Positions 19,536-28,342 of a DNA stretch of 64,000 nt are shown here, piece after piece (position 1 is the first letter of the stretch; each line of letters begins with the position of its first letter). The stretch spans positions 36,015 through 100,014 of the forward strand of contig VGMT01000007.1 in the NCBI GenBank assembly GCA_016866335.1. Direction: 5' to 3'. Source of the DNA: Bacteroidota bacterium (GTDB taxonomy: Bacteria; Bacteroidota; Bacteroidia; CAIKAF01). Position numbers and translations under genes: made by a program. The notes beneath the pieces are model-generated. The model ran no database searches and was not told the origin of the DNA. It saw only the letters and a list, made by a program, of their open reading frames with translations.

Positions 19536-20108
19536 TTACCGCTGGGTAAAATGATAACGAACTATATTTGCTACCCGCTGGCTCCATGCCCGCTCGGTAT
19601 GTTCAGCCCCTTCATAAAGCTGCCATGACAAATTTTCTTTGTCAACGGCCCCCTTTAATAATTCAATGAACTTAGGATTTAAGCTAAGGTACATCCTGTC
19701 TAACGTTCTTGTTCCCGAATCAAAATACCAACGTTTTTCCTTTAAATCCTGAATTTTCTGACTCAAATAGCCATAAAAGGCATCGGGTAAAGGATTGTTT
19801 TCGATCTCAAAAATACCAGGCCAATGCGTACTTAGGCAGGCAACACCACCCCATTGTTCCGGGTATTCACACATTCCGTACCAAGAAATTAATCCCCCCA
19901 TGCTACTTCCTACCAAAACATTGGCTGACGCTGCTTTATTCACTTCAAATTGGCCTTCAATCTGGGGCCGAACTGTCGTCATTAGAAACGACAAAAACCT
20001 ATTTGAGCTCGGTTTAAATTCCGCGTCGGTCTTACCCAATTTTTGTAAAACTCCGTTTACAGCTTTTCTTTCTATTTGATTTAGTGAGTTAAACGGATTT
20101 TCTGGCAT
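19536..20108 (-). pseudogene. 5'-truncated alpha/beta-hydrolase (putative esterase)
   Basis: 190 aa from the first ATG. It has the nucleophile elbow VGSSMGGLISWYGMCEYP and the downstream STHWPG, YFDSGTRTLD and EGAEHTERAW of the esterase-D-like family, the last giving the catalytic His. The N-terminal half of the fold before the elbow is short. Reading upstream in frame gives RHAEY directly before MPENPF, which looks like family sequence (from memory, RH-EY precedes the P-x-x-P-F stretch). No start codon and no oxyanion or first-strand region follows before an in-frame stop near 20246-20248. Likely a remnant, or a frameshift within 20110-20245. Convergent with atpC. Confidence 0.6.
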
Positions 20109-20245
20109 GTATTCGGCATGGCGACCTTTTGGGCAAAAGGAGGAATAACAATGGAATAAAAATGTGAAAATGAGCTGTACCTCCTCTCCATTCTCTGAAA
20201 AAACAAGGGCTTGATTTTTCGCAAGACATAAATGAATATTCTTCT

Positions 20246-20857
20246 CTAGCGTACCCGAACTCTAAACATGGATTGACCTTCCAAAAACCCTTTTAATTCA
20301 TCCCCTGGGCGCACAGGTCCTACTCCCGATGGGGTGCCGGTAAAAATAATATCTCCAATTTTTAAACTAAAGTATTGGCTAATGTAGGCTATCAATTTGG
20401 GTATGGAATGTACCATGTTTGCCGTATTCCCCGATTGAACTATGGCATCATTTTTATGCAATTCAAATTTCAACTCCCCTAGATTGCTAATGCCTGTAAC
20501 CGCCTTAAAATCTCCGATGTAGGCCGACCCGTCAAAGGCCTTTGCTTTTTCCCATGGCAACGCTTTTGCTTTCAACTCCTGTTGCACATCTCGAGCCGTA
20601 AAGTCTATTCCTAAACCAATTTCTGAAATATACCGGTAGGCAAACTCTTCTTCTATGCATTTGCCATGCCGTCCAATTTTCAAAAGCAATTCACATTCAT
20701 AGTGTATGTCGTTTGAAAAAGTTGGAATCACAAAGGGATTGTTCCTTTGCATCACAGCCGAATCAGGTTTCATAAACAAGACAGGCTCTTCCGCCACCTC
20801 ATTTCCCAACTCTCGGGCATGCTCAGCATAATTCCGGCCCACACAAATAATTTTCAT
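20246..20857 (-). CDS. Fumarylacetoacetate hydrolase-domain protein
   Basis: 203 aa, a single FAH catalytic domain (YcgM/FAHD1 size). MKIICVGRNYAEHARELGNE is the family start. The metal-binding acidic residues are in HYECELLLKIGRHGK (E-x-E) and the Asp of LGIDFTARDVQ; FTGTPSGVGPVRPGD is the closing signature. It acts on a 2-oxo or diketo acid, possibly as acylpyruvase or oxaloacetate decarboxylase. It lies 3 bp after the small NSS subunit. Although hmgA and hppD occur in this window, its size and distance argue against it being their FAH. Confidence 0.88.
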   Translation of the reverse strand: MKIICVGRNYAEHARELGNEVAEEPVLFMKPDSAVMQRNNPFVIPTFSNDIHYECELLLKIGRHGKCIEEEFAYRYISEIGLGIDFTARDVQQELKAKALPWEKAKAFDGSAYIGDFKAVTGISNLGELKFELHKNDAIVQSGNTANMVHSIPKLIAYISQYFSLKIGDIIFTGTPSGVGPVRPGDELKGFLEGQSMFRVRVR

Positions 20858-20860
20858 TTT

Positions 20861-20968
20861 TTATTTATTTGCCGATGGTTTCTTAAGTACTTTCCAAAAG
20901 TAATAGACGGTATACCCAATAACGATGGTTTGGGTTATTAAATAGGTAATCAGTGCCGAAGTATTCAT
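20861..20968 (-). CDS. 35-aa NSS transporter small subunit (MetS-like)
   Basis: Reads MNTSALITYLITQTIVIGYT then VYYFWKVLKKPSANK and stop. It has one hydrophobic helix (about residues 5-26) and a basic C-terminal tail. The ATG overlaps the stop of the NSS transporter as ATGA. Tiny single-helix proteins such as MetS follow NSS symporters in other bacteria and are needed for transport in Corynebacterium MetPS. Size, topology and translational coupling indicate the same role here. It lies 3 bp before the FAH-domain gene. Confidence 0.8.
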   Translation of the reverse strand: MNTSALITYLITQTIVIGYTVYYFWKVLKKPSANK

Positions 20969-22944
20969 TCCCGTATTTTTTTTCGTTTTACATGAGCCAA
21001 ATAAACCAAAAAGGCAATCCCAGCAAACAAAATCAAAAGCAAAGCCCTTCCTACATTTAGTAGCAAAGCATGTTCTCGCTTTAAGGCTATTTCTCGTTTT
21101 AATTTTTCCGATTCCAAGGGCTGTTTGAACGCTTCGCTTTGCTTTAATTGTGCCTCCAATACCTCAATCTCCTGGTTTTCACTGGCATTTACTGCCTTTT
21201 TAATTAAACTGCTGTTGTCTAAATTCCAGCCCTTTCCACTAAATAAATTCGAAAATTCCTGTGCCCAATCCTGGGTTTCTTCCACCCTGTATGCCTCTTT
21301 GCTCAGGGCAGGAATCTGACCCTGCACCCAAGATTTTATTTCGGCTCGCGTTTTAAACCTTGCCTTAAATTCAGATTTTGGAAGAGCCCCCGATACCATT
21401 CCTCCCTTTACAGCAACTTCTTCAAACCCTTCCTTTTGCAACTGACTTCCAACGGCCATTGCTTTTTGCTCAGACCCTGCAGAAATATGCAAAACCGAGG
21501 TGGTGGGAGGTGTTAAAAGTGCACCCGTAAATACCGCCAACAACATCAGCGGTGTAACATAAAGAATCACCACCTTAAAAACAGAAGGTATCCACATGTC
21601 TGACCCCAAATTGATTTCTTCCCACCCCTTATTTAATCCAAAAATCCAAGCAAACAAAATGGCCTCGGCCAAAGCAAAAAACACCAGGCCAACGGTTCCA
21701 GCCCAGTAGTCGTATTCATCAAAAATGGGTTGCGATAAAAAGGAAATCCGTCCATTTGAATCGTAATCTACCACATAACCCAAAACCGTAGGCAATCCAA
21801 ACATCAAAACAACCAATCCAAAACTAAGGGCTGCTTTTTTATGCGGTACTTTAAACTCATCTTTTAAAAATCCAATCCAAGGCGTTCCCATGGCCAACGA
21901 TGAGGTTATTCCGGCAAAAAACAACAAGCCAAACCAAAAAAATCCAGCAAATTTTGCCAGAATTGGGCCCCATTGCTGAAATAGATAGGGCATGGTTTGA
22001 AATGCCATGCCAAACCCTGCGTTGTCTAACACCCAATCAATTCCTAAGTACCCAGCCGCTATGGGTATAACAATCATGCTCCCCAATACAACCTCTACAA
22101 ATTCATTGGTGAATCCCGATGTAGTTGCGTTTAGTGCTATATCGCCCTTTGATTCTACATAACTGGCATAACAATGAATGGTTCCCATTCCCAACGAAAG
22201 GGTAAAAAAGATTTGCCCGGCGGCAGCCAGCCATACCTTTGGATTGGAAAGGGAATCAAATTGTGGAGTCCATAAAAAATTAATTCCATCCCAGGCATTC
22301 GCATCGGGAACAGCCGTTGAAGCTCCTGAAGTACCAAGGGTTAGTCCACGAATGGCTAATATTAAGCCAAATAAAATCAACATTGGTACCCCAATTTTCG
22401 CTACCTTTTCTATGCCCGATAATCCTGTTGACAAGATGTAGGTGTTTAAGCCCAAACACACCAGAAAGAAAACCACGGCTTCGTAAGGAATGCCGGTTGA
22501 ACTTTGGCCAGCATCTATGTATTTTAAAAAGAAATAGGCAGATTCACCTTGCGACAAATCCGCAAAGGTTCCCACCACGGAATGGTACATGTACGATAAG
22601 GTCCACGATTCTATATAGCAATAGTAACAGGCTACGGCTACGTTGGTGAATATCCCAAACACGCCGAGGTATTTCCATACTGCCCTTTTTCCCATTGAAT
22701 CAAAAATAAACGGGGTGCTATGGTTCCCTTTCCGACCTCCGTACCTTCCCATAGCCCATTCTATCCAAAGCAAGGGAATTCCCATGAGCAAAAAACAGAT
22801 TAAATAGGGAATGATAAACGCTCCGCCACCGTTCTGCACAGCTTGAACAGGAAAGCGCAAAAAATTTCCTAATCCCACTGCATTGCCAGCCATGGCCAAT
22901 ATTAATCCGAGCCGTGACCCCCATTTTTCTTTTTCTAACGACAT
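20965..22944 (-). CDS. Sodium-dependent transporter, NSS/SNF family
   Basis: About 659 aa from ATG 22944 (MSLEKEKWGSRLGLILAMAG). TM1 carries NAVGLGNFLRFP, the unwound sodium and substrate-binding segment of LeuT-fold NSS symporters; about 12 helices follow. The C-terminal ~170 residues after TM12 are unusual. A soluble, partly coiled-coil domain (about 500-620; LEAQLKQSEAFKQPLESEKL) is followed by a final helix LLLILFAGIAFLVYLA and a basic tail. Likely imports amino acids. The earlier in-frame start at 22980 is not supported by family N-termini. Coupled to a 35-aa subunit. Confidence 0.9.
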   Translation of the reverse strand: MSLEKEKWGSRLGLILAMAGNAVGLGNFLRFPVQAVQNGGGAFIIPYLICFLLMGIPLLWIEWAMGRYGGRKGNHSTPFIFDSMGKRAVWKYLGVFGIFTNVAVACYYCYIESWTLSYMYHSVVGTFADLSQGESAYFFLKYIDAGQSSTGIPYEAVVFFLVCLGLNTYILSTGLSGIEKVAKIGVPMLILFGLILAIRGLTLGTSGASTAVPDANAWDGINFLWTPQFDSLSNPKVWLAAAGQIFFTLSLGMGTIHCYASYVESKGDIALNATTSGFTNEFVEVVLGSMIVIPIAAGYLGIDWVLDNAGFGMAFQTMPYLFQQWGPILAKFAGFFWFGLLFFAGITSSLAMGTPWIGFLKDEFKVPHKKAALSFGLVVLMFGLPTVLGYVVDYDSNGRISFLSQPIFDEYDYWAGTVGLVFFALAEAILFAWIFGLNKGWEEINLGSDMWIPSVFKVVILYVTPLMLLAVFTGALLTPPTTSVLHISAGSEQKAMAVGSQLQKEGFEEVAVKGGMVSGALPKSEFKARFKTRAEIKSWVQGQIPALSKEAYRVEETQDWAQEFSNLFSGKGWNLDNSSLIKKAVNASENQEIEVLEAQLKQSEAFKQPLESEKLKREIALKREHALLLNVGRALLLILFAGIAFLVYLAHVKRKKIRE

Positions 22945-23013
22945 AAAGCCTACATTAAGGATTTGCAACCGAAGATACAATTCTTTTTTAAGGCAGCCTT
23001 TTTAGGTTGATTT

Positions 23014-23157
23014 GGGCGGCAGCTGGGCTTTCAGCGCTACTCCGCGGTTGCCGAAAGGCTGGCCCAGCTGGTTTGCGGGGGCTCCTAAAGTCGCCTCCGC
23101 ACCTAGCGGGCCAGGCTTCGGCACCCTTGCGGGGTAGCTGCTTCAATCCCTGCCGCA
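23014..23157 (+). repeat. Structured 143-bp dispersed repeat, copy B
   Basis: Starts GGGCGGCAG, ends CTTCAATCCCTGCCGCA. The long arm GGTTGCCGAAAGGCTGGCCC pairs with GGGCCAGGCTTCGGCACC almost perfectly. Second stem CTAC/GTAG. Apical hairpin GCGGGGGC, loop TCCTAAAGTC, GCCTCCGC. It ends 4 bp beyond the Hpt gene stop (23162, minus strand), so it is antisense to that gene, and precedes the NSS gene by 69 bp. Confidence 0.9.
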
Positions 23158-23161
23158 GCCA

Positions 23162-23536
23162 TCATTTGACCTTAAGGTTCCTTTTTTCTAGGGCCTCCAT
23201 TTGCTTGATTTCAAACCCTAATTCGTCCTGAACGGAAAGCAATTCTTCCCTCAGATTTTTTACCTCCTCCAAGCCTTCCGGAGCTGCAATCAAGCTTTGT
23301 TGCAAGGCAGAAATCCTTTGACTCAGTTCTGTATAGCCCAAGGTCCGAAGGCCCGAAAGCCAGCGGTGCTGAATTTCAAACAACCTTGCAGCGTCTTTTT
23401 TTTCTATTGCCCTTTCCCATTCCATTAAGGTTTTTTGAAATTCATCTAAGAATTTGCTCAACAGCCTTTGCATGGTGGGTTTATCTCCGCCTATGGCTCT
23501 AAACATAGAATTTTCTGGACTCCAAAACCTACTCAT
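23162..23536 (-). CDS. Hpt-like phosphotransfer protein
   Basis: 124 aa, all helical. IQHRWLSGLRTLGYTEL at 56-72 resembles the histidine phosphotransfer signature (H-x-x-[LK]-[KS]-G-x-x-x-x-x-G), with candidate phospho-His 57. A C-terminal coiled coil follows. Its start overlaps the response-regulator gene by 8 bp, so the two are produced together and are likely partners in a phosphorelay. The normally conserved Lys after the His is Ser here, so assignment is tentative. No kinase lies nearby. Confidence 0.55.
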   Translation of the reverse strand: MSRFWSPENSMFRAIGGDKPTMQRLLSKFLDEFQKTLMEWERAIEKKDAARLFEIQHRWLSGLRTLGYTELSQRISALQQSLIAAPEGLEEVKNLREELLSVQDELGFEIKQMEALEKRNLKVK

Positions 23537-24887
23537 TATTCGATCCTCGCTCTCTTTTTAATAAATTATAAATGCTGCTTTTTGATACCTGTAGTTTGTC
23601 GGCTACAACCAGAACCTTCTGCTGGTACTTATCTAAATAATGAAACACAATATCTTTTTGATATTCCTCCATGGATTTTTCTTCGTTTAACCACTGGGTA
23701 TCCTGCTTACTTTGACTTTGAATAACAATGTCATCTGCCTCAATGAATAAGTCCTTTGATAAAACAATGGCCAGATCAATAATCGCTTTTAATTCCCTTA
23801 AATTTCCCGGAAAATGGTGGCTTTGTAATTTTTCCATGGCTTTTTTTGAAAACCTGTGCGAACCATTCTGTCGATTGCCATTGGATTGTTCTATAAACCA
23901 ATTTGCCAGCAATTCAATATCTTCTTTTCTTTGAACAAGCGGGGGCAGTTCAATCTGCATTTCGGTCAATGTAAACAGCAAATCTGCTACATGGGGATTA
24001 AGTTGCATCCATTTTTCTGAAGTCGTTTGGCTCGAAAAAAGAAGTCTTCCCGAAATTTCAAACCGATAGTTGCTTCCTTTGGAATAAAAATGTTTACTCC
24101 GTTGAATTTGAGCCAATTGTTCCAAAATTGAAGCCGATAAACGCTCAAAATGTTCTATAAGAAGGGTTCCCTTCCCAATTTGAACAAGTAAGCCGGCCTC
24201 ACGTTGTATGCCAATCGAGCTAATGAGTTCCCGTCCAAAAAGTACCTGTTCACATTGTTCTTCTGAAAGGCCTATGGGACTAAAAACCTGAAAGGGCTGA
24301 GAGGCTAAACCTGCTTGTTGATGAATGTACTTGGCCATGGTTTTTTTCCCAGTTCCGCTGGGCCCAAAAATCAAAATGCCCGTACCCGATTTAGCCGCCT
24401 TTTCGGCTATGCTTTTTGCCCGCTTAAAATTAGCGTCTTTTCCTATCAAAAATACCGGTTGAATGGATTTTAGCAATTCTTCTTTTAAACGCTGATTTTC
24501 CCGCTCCAGTTTGGCTTCCTTAATTAGGTTTTTAACAATGTTCCACAGCCGGTCGCGGGTTTGATCGTTCTTGACCAAGTAATCGTATGCCCCATGCTTT
24601 AAAAGGTCAACAGCGGTTTCAATGTCTTCTTGAGCCGAAACTACAACCACTTTTGCTTTTTGGTCTTTTTCTAAAATGGCCATAAGCGCATCTTTGCCCT
24701 CCATATCTGGCAACCTGTAATCAAGGGTAACCAAAGCTGGTTTAAATTGTATGGCTTCAATACACGAATTCGCTGTACTGAAACGCCTTACCTCCACATT
24801 TGGAAACAACTGTACCGCCGCCTCTAAAAACTCGCCATACCATGGATCGTCTTCTACGATAAAAATCCGAATCACTTCGTCCACCAT
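23529..24887 (-). CDS. NtrC-family response regulator with degenerate AAA+ domain
   Basis: 452 aa. Receiver domain with acidic pocket EDD (12-14), phospho-Asp 56 (TLDYRLP), Ser 84 and Lys 106. AAA+ domain has Walker A GPSGTGKK at 175-182. Fis-type HTH at the C-terminus (VADKLQVSKSSIYNLLKRE). The GAFTGA sigma-54 contact loop is absent: where it belongs the sequence reads GRELISSIGIQREAG. The Walker B motif, usually TLFLDEI, is TLLIEHF at 241-247. It may therefore bind DNA without remodelling sigma-54. Upstream of an Hpt-like gene. Confidence 0.85.
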   Translation of the reverse strand: MVDEVIRIFIVEDDPWYGEFLEAAVQLFPNVEVRRFSTANSCIEAIQFKPALVTLDYRLPDMEGKDALMAILEKDQKAKVVVVSAQEDIETAVDLLKHGAYDYLVKNDQTRDRLWNIVKNLIKEAKLERENQRLKEELLKSIQPVFLIGKDANFKRAKSIAEKAAKSGTGILIFGPSGTGKKTMAKYIHQQAGLASQPFQVFSPIGLSEEQCEQVLFGRELISSIGIQREAGLLVQIGKGTLLIEHFERLSASILEQLAQIQRSKHFYSKGSNYRFEISGRLLFSSQTTSEKWMQLNPHVADLLFTLTEMQIELPPLVQRKEDIELLANWFIEQSNGNRQNGSHRFSKKAMEKLQSHHFPGNLRELKAIIDLAIVLSKDLFIEADDIVIQSQSKQDTQWLNEEKSMEEYQKDIVFHYLDKYQQKVLVVADKLQVSKSSIYNLLKRERGSNNE

Positions 24888-25002
24888 GATAAATTGGGTT
24901 TTCGTGTATAAATGTAACCCTTAGAAATTAAATTCAAAAACTACTTTCGGCCCCCCCGCTAAAGGGGAGTTTAGTTTTAGGGCCCTTTTTTACCTTTACA
25001 CT

Positions 25003-25584
25003 ATGTTTCGTTTGCAATTACCTACCGACCCTCGTTGGGTGAACCTGGCCGCTCAAGATTTGGAAGAAATTTTAACCGACCACGCTTGGTGCGAGCAAAA
25101 GGCAGCTTCTTCTGCCATTTCTTTGATGGTTCAATTCTCCGAATTCCCTGAATTGGTGGAACAAATGAGCGCTCTGGTTAAAGAAGAAATGGAACACTTT
25201 CAACGGGTATTTTATTTGTTGAAGGACCGTGGATTCTCCTTGGGTCGAGAACGAAAAGATGCCTATGTGGGCTCTTTGCTGGATTTTCAGCGAAAAGGGC
25301 AATCGGTCCTGTACCGATTGCGCGATAAATTGTTAATGGCTGCATTGATTGAAGCCCGCAGTTGCGAACGATTTCGCTTGCTTTCTGAGCAACTTCCTGA
25401 CCCTGACCTTAAGGCATTCTACCGGGAATTAATGGAAAGCGAAGCAGCTCATTACACCCTTTTTATTACCTTGGCCCGAGACCTTACAGGCCGAGGTGCC
25501 ACCGATGAACGCTGGAAAGAATGGCTTGATTACGAAGCGGGAATTTTACTCCAGTTTTCTCAAGGCAAAGGCATTCACGGATAA
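25003..25584 (+). CDS. miaE: tRNA-(ms2io6A)-hydroxylase
   Basis: 193 aa ferritin-like di-iron protein that hydroxylates the isopentenyl side chain of ms2i6A37 in tRNA. DHAWCEQKAASS, KEEMEHFQRV, IEARSCERF and MESEAAHY supply the Glu and His iron ligands in the family order. Length matches the family. TACCTTTA at 24991-24998 lies 4 bp before the ATG. Monocistronic; divergent from the NtrC-like regulator. Confidence 0.92.
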   Translation: MFRLQLPTDPRWVNLAAQDLEEILTDHAWCEQKAASSAISLMVQFSEFPELVEQMSALVKEEMEHFQRVFYLLKDRGFSLGRERKDAYVGSLLDFQRKGQSVLYRLRDKLLMAALIEARSCERFRLLSEQLPDPDLKAFYRELMESEAAHYTLFITLARDLTGRGATDERWKEWLDYEAGILLQFSQGKGIHG

Positions 25585-25695
25585 TTTTAATTTTTAATAT
25601 TGTAGAATAGGTCCTTAGCGTTTTGCCCAAAACAGAACATTTGCCTACATTTAGATGCATTTCAATCCCTTTGAATAAAATTTCACCTTTATCCT

Positions 25696-27000
25696 ATGAT
25701 GCGTTCGGTCCTTTTAATGCTGCTTGGCTGTATTTTATCTTCCACCCTTTCTGCCCAAGGGGTTTTAATCTCTCCAGCAGGCGGGCAGCCCAATAACTCG
25801 GCCATCCTTGAATTGGCCGACACAACCCGGGGGTTTTTGCTGCCACGATTAAGTACCCTTCAACGAAACAGCATAGCAAACCCCGCCATAGGCCTGCAGG
25901 TGTACAATACCAGCACTCAGTGTCTTGAAATGTTTTTGAGCTCGGGATGGAAGAAGGTAAGTTGTGTTTGCCAAAACCTCCCAAACGCAAGCTTTACATT
26001 TAGTCCGGCAAGCCCTGGATTTGGACAAAATGTGGCTTTTTCTCCTGTTCAGGCTGGACTTCAATATCAATGGCAATTTACCTCGGGAAATCCTGCTTCG
26101 TCTGTTTCATCTAACCCTTCGGTTAGCTGGTCAGGAGCGGGCACCTATAAAGTTGTATTGCAGGTTACCGATGTGAATGGCTGCAGCAGCCTTGATAGCC
26201 AGAATGTGGTGGTTTCAAATTGCCCAACAGGAACCCAAACCTTTTCCGCCAACGGGAACTTGGCAAGCGGAAGCATTCAGTCTTTTACTGTTCCAGCTTG
26301 TGTCACCTCTATCACAGTTGAAACTTGGGGAGCTCAAGGCGGTAGTACGAATACAGCAAATGGAGGTTTAGGTGCTTATGCAAAAGGTACATTTTCGGTG
26401 GTAGGTGGAGAAGTTATTCGCATTTTAGTGGGCCAACAAGGGGAAGCCGGCTCCAGCGGTCATGGAAATTGCGGCGGAGGCGGTGGTGGTAGTTTTGTAA
26501 CCAGGAACAACAACCAACCCATGTTGGTTGCTGGTGGAGGCGGAGGCGCAGGAACCGCAAACACAAGCGCCATACGGAACCCCGACCCTGGACAAACTGG
26601 CAACAATGGAACAGCTGGAAAAGGAAACGGTTTGGCCGGCGGAACAGCTGGCAATGCCGCCCCTTCGGTTTGTCCAAACTGCGGTTCTACCAACGGAGCC
26701 GGATTGCTTAGCAACAGCCAGGCCTATGGCGGCGGCTACGGGACCAGCGCCATTGCCTTTGTAAATGGAGGCAATGGATCAACCTCGGCAAACGGATTTG
26801 ATGGTGGCTTTGGTGGGGGTGGAGCTGGAGCTTTTGGTGCCGGCGGTGGGGGAGGCTATTCGGGAGGTGGGTCGGGAAATTACACCAGTACTACCGACAA
26901 CAGTGGGGGCGGCGGTGGAGGTTCTTTCAACGGAGGTTCAAACACAACCATGCAATCGGGAATCCAAAGTGGAAACGGACAGGTAATTATAGCTTGGTAA
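25696..27000 (+). CDS. Secreted protein with PKD and glycine-rich domain
   Basis: 434 aa; signal peptide ending LSSTLSAQ. Residues ~20-92 match a module common in Bacteroidota adhesins (NSAILELADTTRGFLLPRLS, then SGWKKVSC). A PKD-like domain covers ~95-175. A domain from ~190 to the end resembles the glycine-rich region of LTK/ALK-type receptors (FTVPACVTSITVETWGAQGG, then SFVTRNNNQPMLVAGGGGG and AYGGGYGTS). No T9SS sorting tail is visible. The ATG pair at 25696 and 25699 leaves the exact start open. The 3' end overlaps the antiporter gene by 14 bp (convergent). Confidence 0.75.
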   Translation: MMRSVLLMLLGCILSSTLSAQGVLISPAGGQPNNSAILELADTTRGFLLPRLSTLQRNSIANPAIGLQVYNTSTQCLEMFLSSGWKKVSCVCQNLPNASFTFSPASPGFGQNVAFSPVQAGLQYQWQFTSGNPASSVSSNPSVSWSGAGTYKVVLQVTDVNGCSSLDSQNVVVSNCPTGTQTFSANGNLASGSIQSFTVPACVTSITVETWGAQGGSTNTANGGLGAYAKGTFSVVGGEVIRILVGQQGEAGSSGHGNCGGGGGGSFVTRNNNQPMLVAGGGGGAGTANTSAIRNPDPGQTGNNGTAGKGNGLAGGTAGNAAPSVCPNCGSTNGAGLLSNSQAYGGGYGTSAIAFVNGGNGSTSANGFDGGFGGGGAGAFGAGGGGGYSGGGSGNYTSTTDNSGGGGGGSFNGGSNTTMQSGIQSGNGQVIIAW

Positions 27001-28225
27001 TGGGTTCGACCATTTTCCCGAATGCCTTTTTAAGCAATAGGGGGGTGGTTAGGGTGGTTACAATTCCCATGATAACCAAAATTGAAAATACTTCTGTATT
27101 TATAAGGTTATTGCGGTAGGCAATATTGGCAATAACCAATTCCATAATGCCCCGTGCATTCAATCCAATCCCTAAGGTGAACGAGGTTTTTGTTGATAAT
27201 CCTGCCATTCGGCCCCCCAAAAATCCACCTATTATTTTTGTTAAGTACGAAACAAGCAATATTCCCAACAACAGTCCAACATGCTTAATTGAGGTGAAAT
27301 TAAATTCAAGTCCTATTCCTGAGAAAAAAATAGGAGCCAAAAAACCCATGGCCATATTGCTGCTGGTTTTTTCAATGGCATGCAAATTGTTTTTACCAAT
27401 CAGCGATTCGCTAATAAGCATTGACCCAAAAAAGGCACCTACAATAAAATGAAGCCCCAAATTTTCGGTGAAGGTTGAAAACAATAAAATAAAAGCGAAA
27501 AACAAGGCAAACAAGGGTTCCTTCCCCTTTAAAAAAGCCATCAGTTTGTCCAAGGATTCTTGAATATAATTCCCCCTTTTTAATAGCTTTCGAATCAACA
27601 GGTAAGCGAAACTGAGTAGGACCAAAAAAACAATCAATTTTAAAAAGGAAACTCCACCGGCTTTAAGAATAGACATTACAGACATATCGGTATCTTTAAT
27701 GTTGAGCAAAACCCCCAGAATTGAAAGGGCAAGAACATCGTCAAAAATGGCAATCGAAATGATTTTTTGACCTACCTCTGTATTAATTTTACCTAAATCC
27801 ATTAGAATACGAATGCTCACCGGAAGCGCCGTTATGGCTACGCACAAGCCTATAAAAATGCTGGTCATGATATCTTGCTTAAAAACAACTCCAACCCCTA
27901 TTCCTCCAAAAATGGGAATGAAAAAGGCCATGATTGAAATGACAATGTTCCGACCCCTCAACGATTTTAAGATATCGTCAATGTTGATTTCAAGTCCTGC
28001 AATAATGACCAACAAAAAAATTCCCAGTTCCGAAATTACTTTTATGTCTTCTGTCCTGTGAATTAAATTCAATATGCTGGGTCCCAAAATGATGCCTGCA
28101 ATAATTTCTCCAATCATGGCAGGTTGCTTGAAGCGCTCAAAAACCTCTCCCAAAATTCTAGCTGTAACCAGTAAAATAAGCAGATTGGTAAAAAAAGGCA
28201 GGACTTGGTGTGAGCTTTCCATCAT
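26987..28225 (-). CDS. Cation:proton antiporter, CPA2 (KefB-like)
   Basis: 412 aa, about 12 membrane helices, with no C-terminal TrkA-N domain. The Na_H_Exchanger pattern is clear from RILGEVFERFKQPAMIGEII at the N-terminus to LGIGLNARGIMELVIANIAY near the C-terminus. It exchanges Na+ or K+ for protons across the inner membrane. It ends within the last codons of the glycine-rich protein gene on the other strand. No partner gene is adjacent. Confidence 0.9.
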   Translation of the reverse strand: MMESSHQVLPFFTNLLILLVTARILGEVFERFKQPAMIGEIIAGIILGPSILNLIHRTEDIKVISELGIFLLVIIAGLEINIDDILKSLRGRNIVISIMAFFIPIFGGIGVGVVFKQDIMTSIFIGLCVAITALPVSIRILMDLGKINTEVGQKIISIAIFDDVLALSILGVLLNIKDTDMSVMSILKAGGVSFLKLIVFLVLLSFAYLLIRKLLKRGNYIQESLDKLMAFLKGKEPLFALFFAFILLFSTFTENLGLHFIVGAFFGSMLISESLIGKNNLHAIEKTSSNMAMGFLAPIFFSGIGLEFNFTSIKHVGLLLGILLVSYLTKIIGGFLGGRMAGLSTKTSFTLGIGLNARGIMELVIANIAYRNNLINTEVFSILVIMGIVTTLTTPLLLKKAFGKMVEPITKL

Positions 28226-28308
28226 CTGCCCAAAATTAGTTAAATTTTAAAGAGCAGCAGGGCAAAGCCTGTTAAATAGGTCTTACTTTTGGGTACCTAT
28301 TTTTAATG

Positions 28309-28336
28309 GGTATGAAGGATAAAAAGGGCCTAAGGG
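28309..28336 (-). terminator. Likely terminator after the heme-oxygenase-like gene
   Basis: Minus strand AAGGCC, loop CTTA, GGCCCTT (one bulged base), then TTTTATCC; a few bases after the stop at 28343. Confidence 0.55.
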
Positions 28337-28342
28337 CCTTAT

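Noticed and set aside
20246..20857. FAH-domain gene as the missing last step for hmgA-hppD
   Set aside because: At 203 aa it lacks the N-terminal domain of true fumarylacetoacetase and lies 24 kb away in an NSS transporter operon.
26414..26986. Antisense and frame-shifted ORFs in the glycine-rich gene
   Set aside because: By-products of GGN codon runs; the forward frame has signal peptide, PKD and Gly-rich domains.
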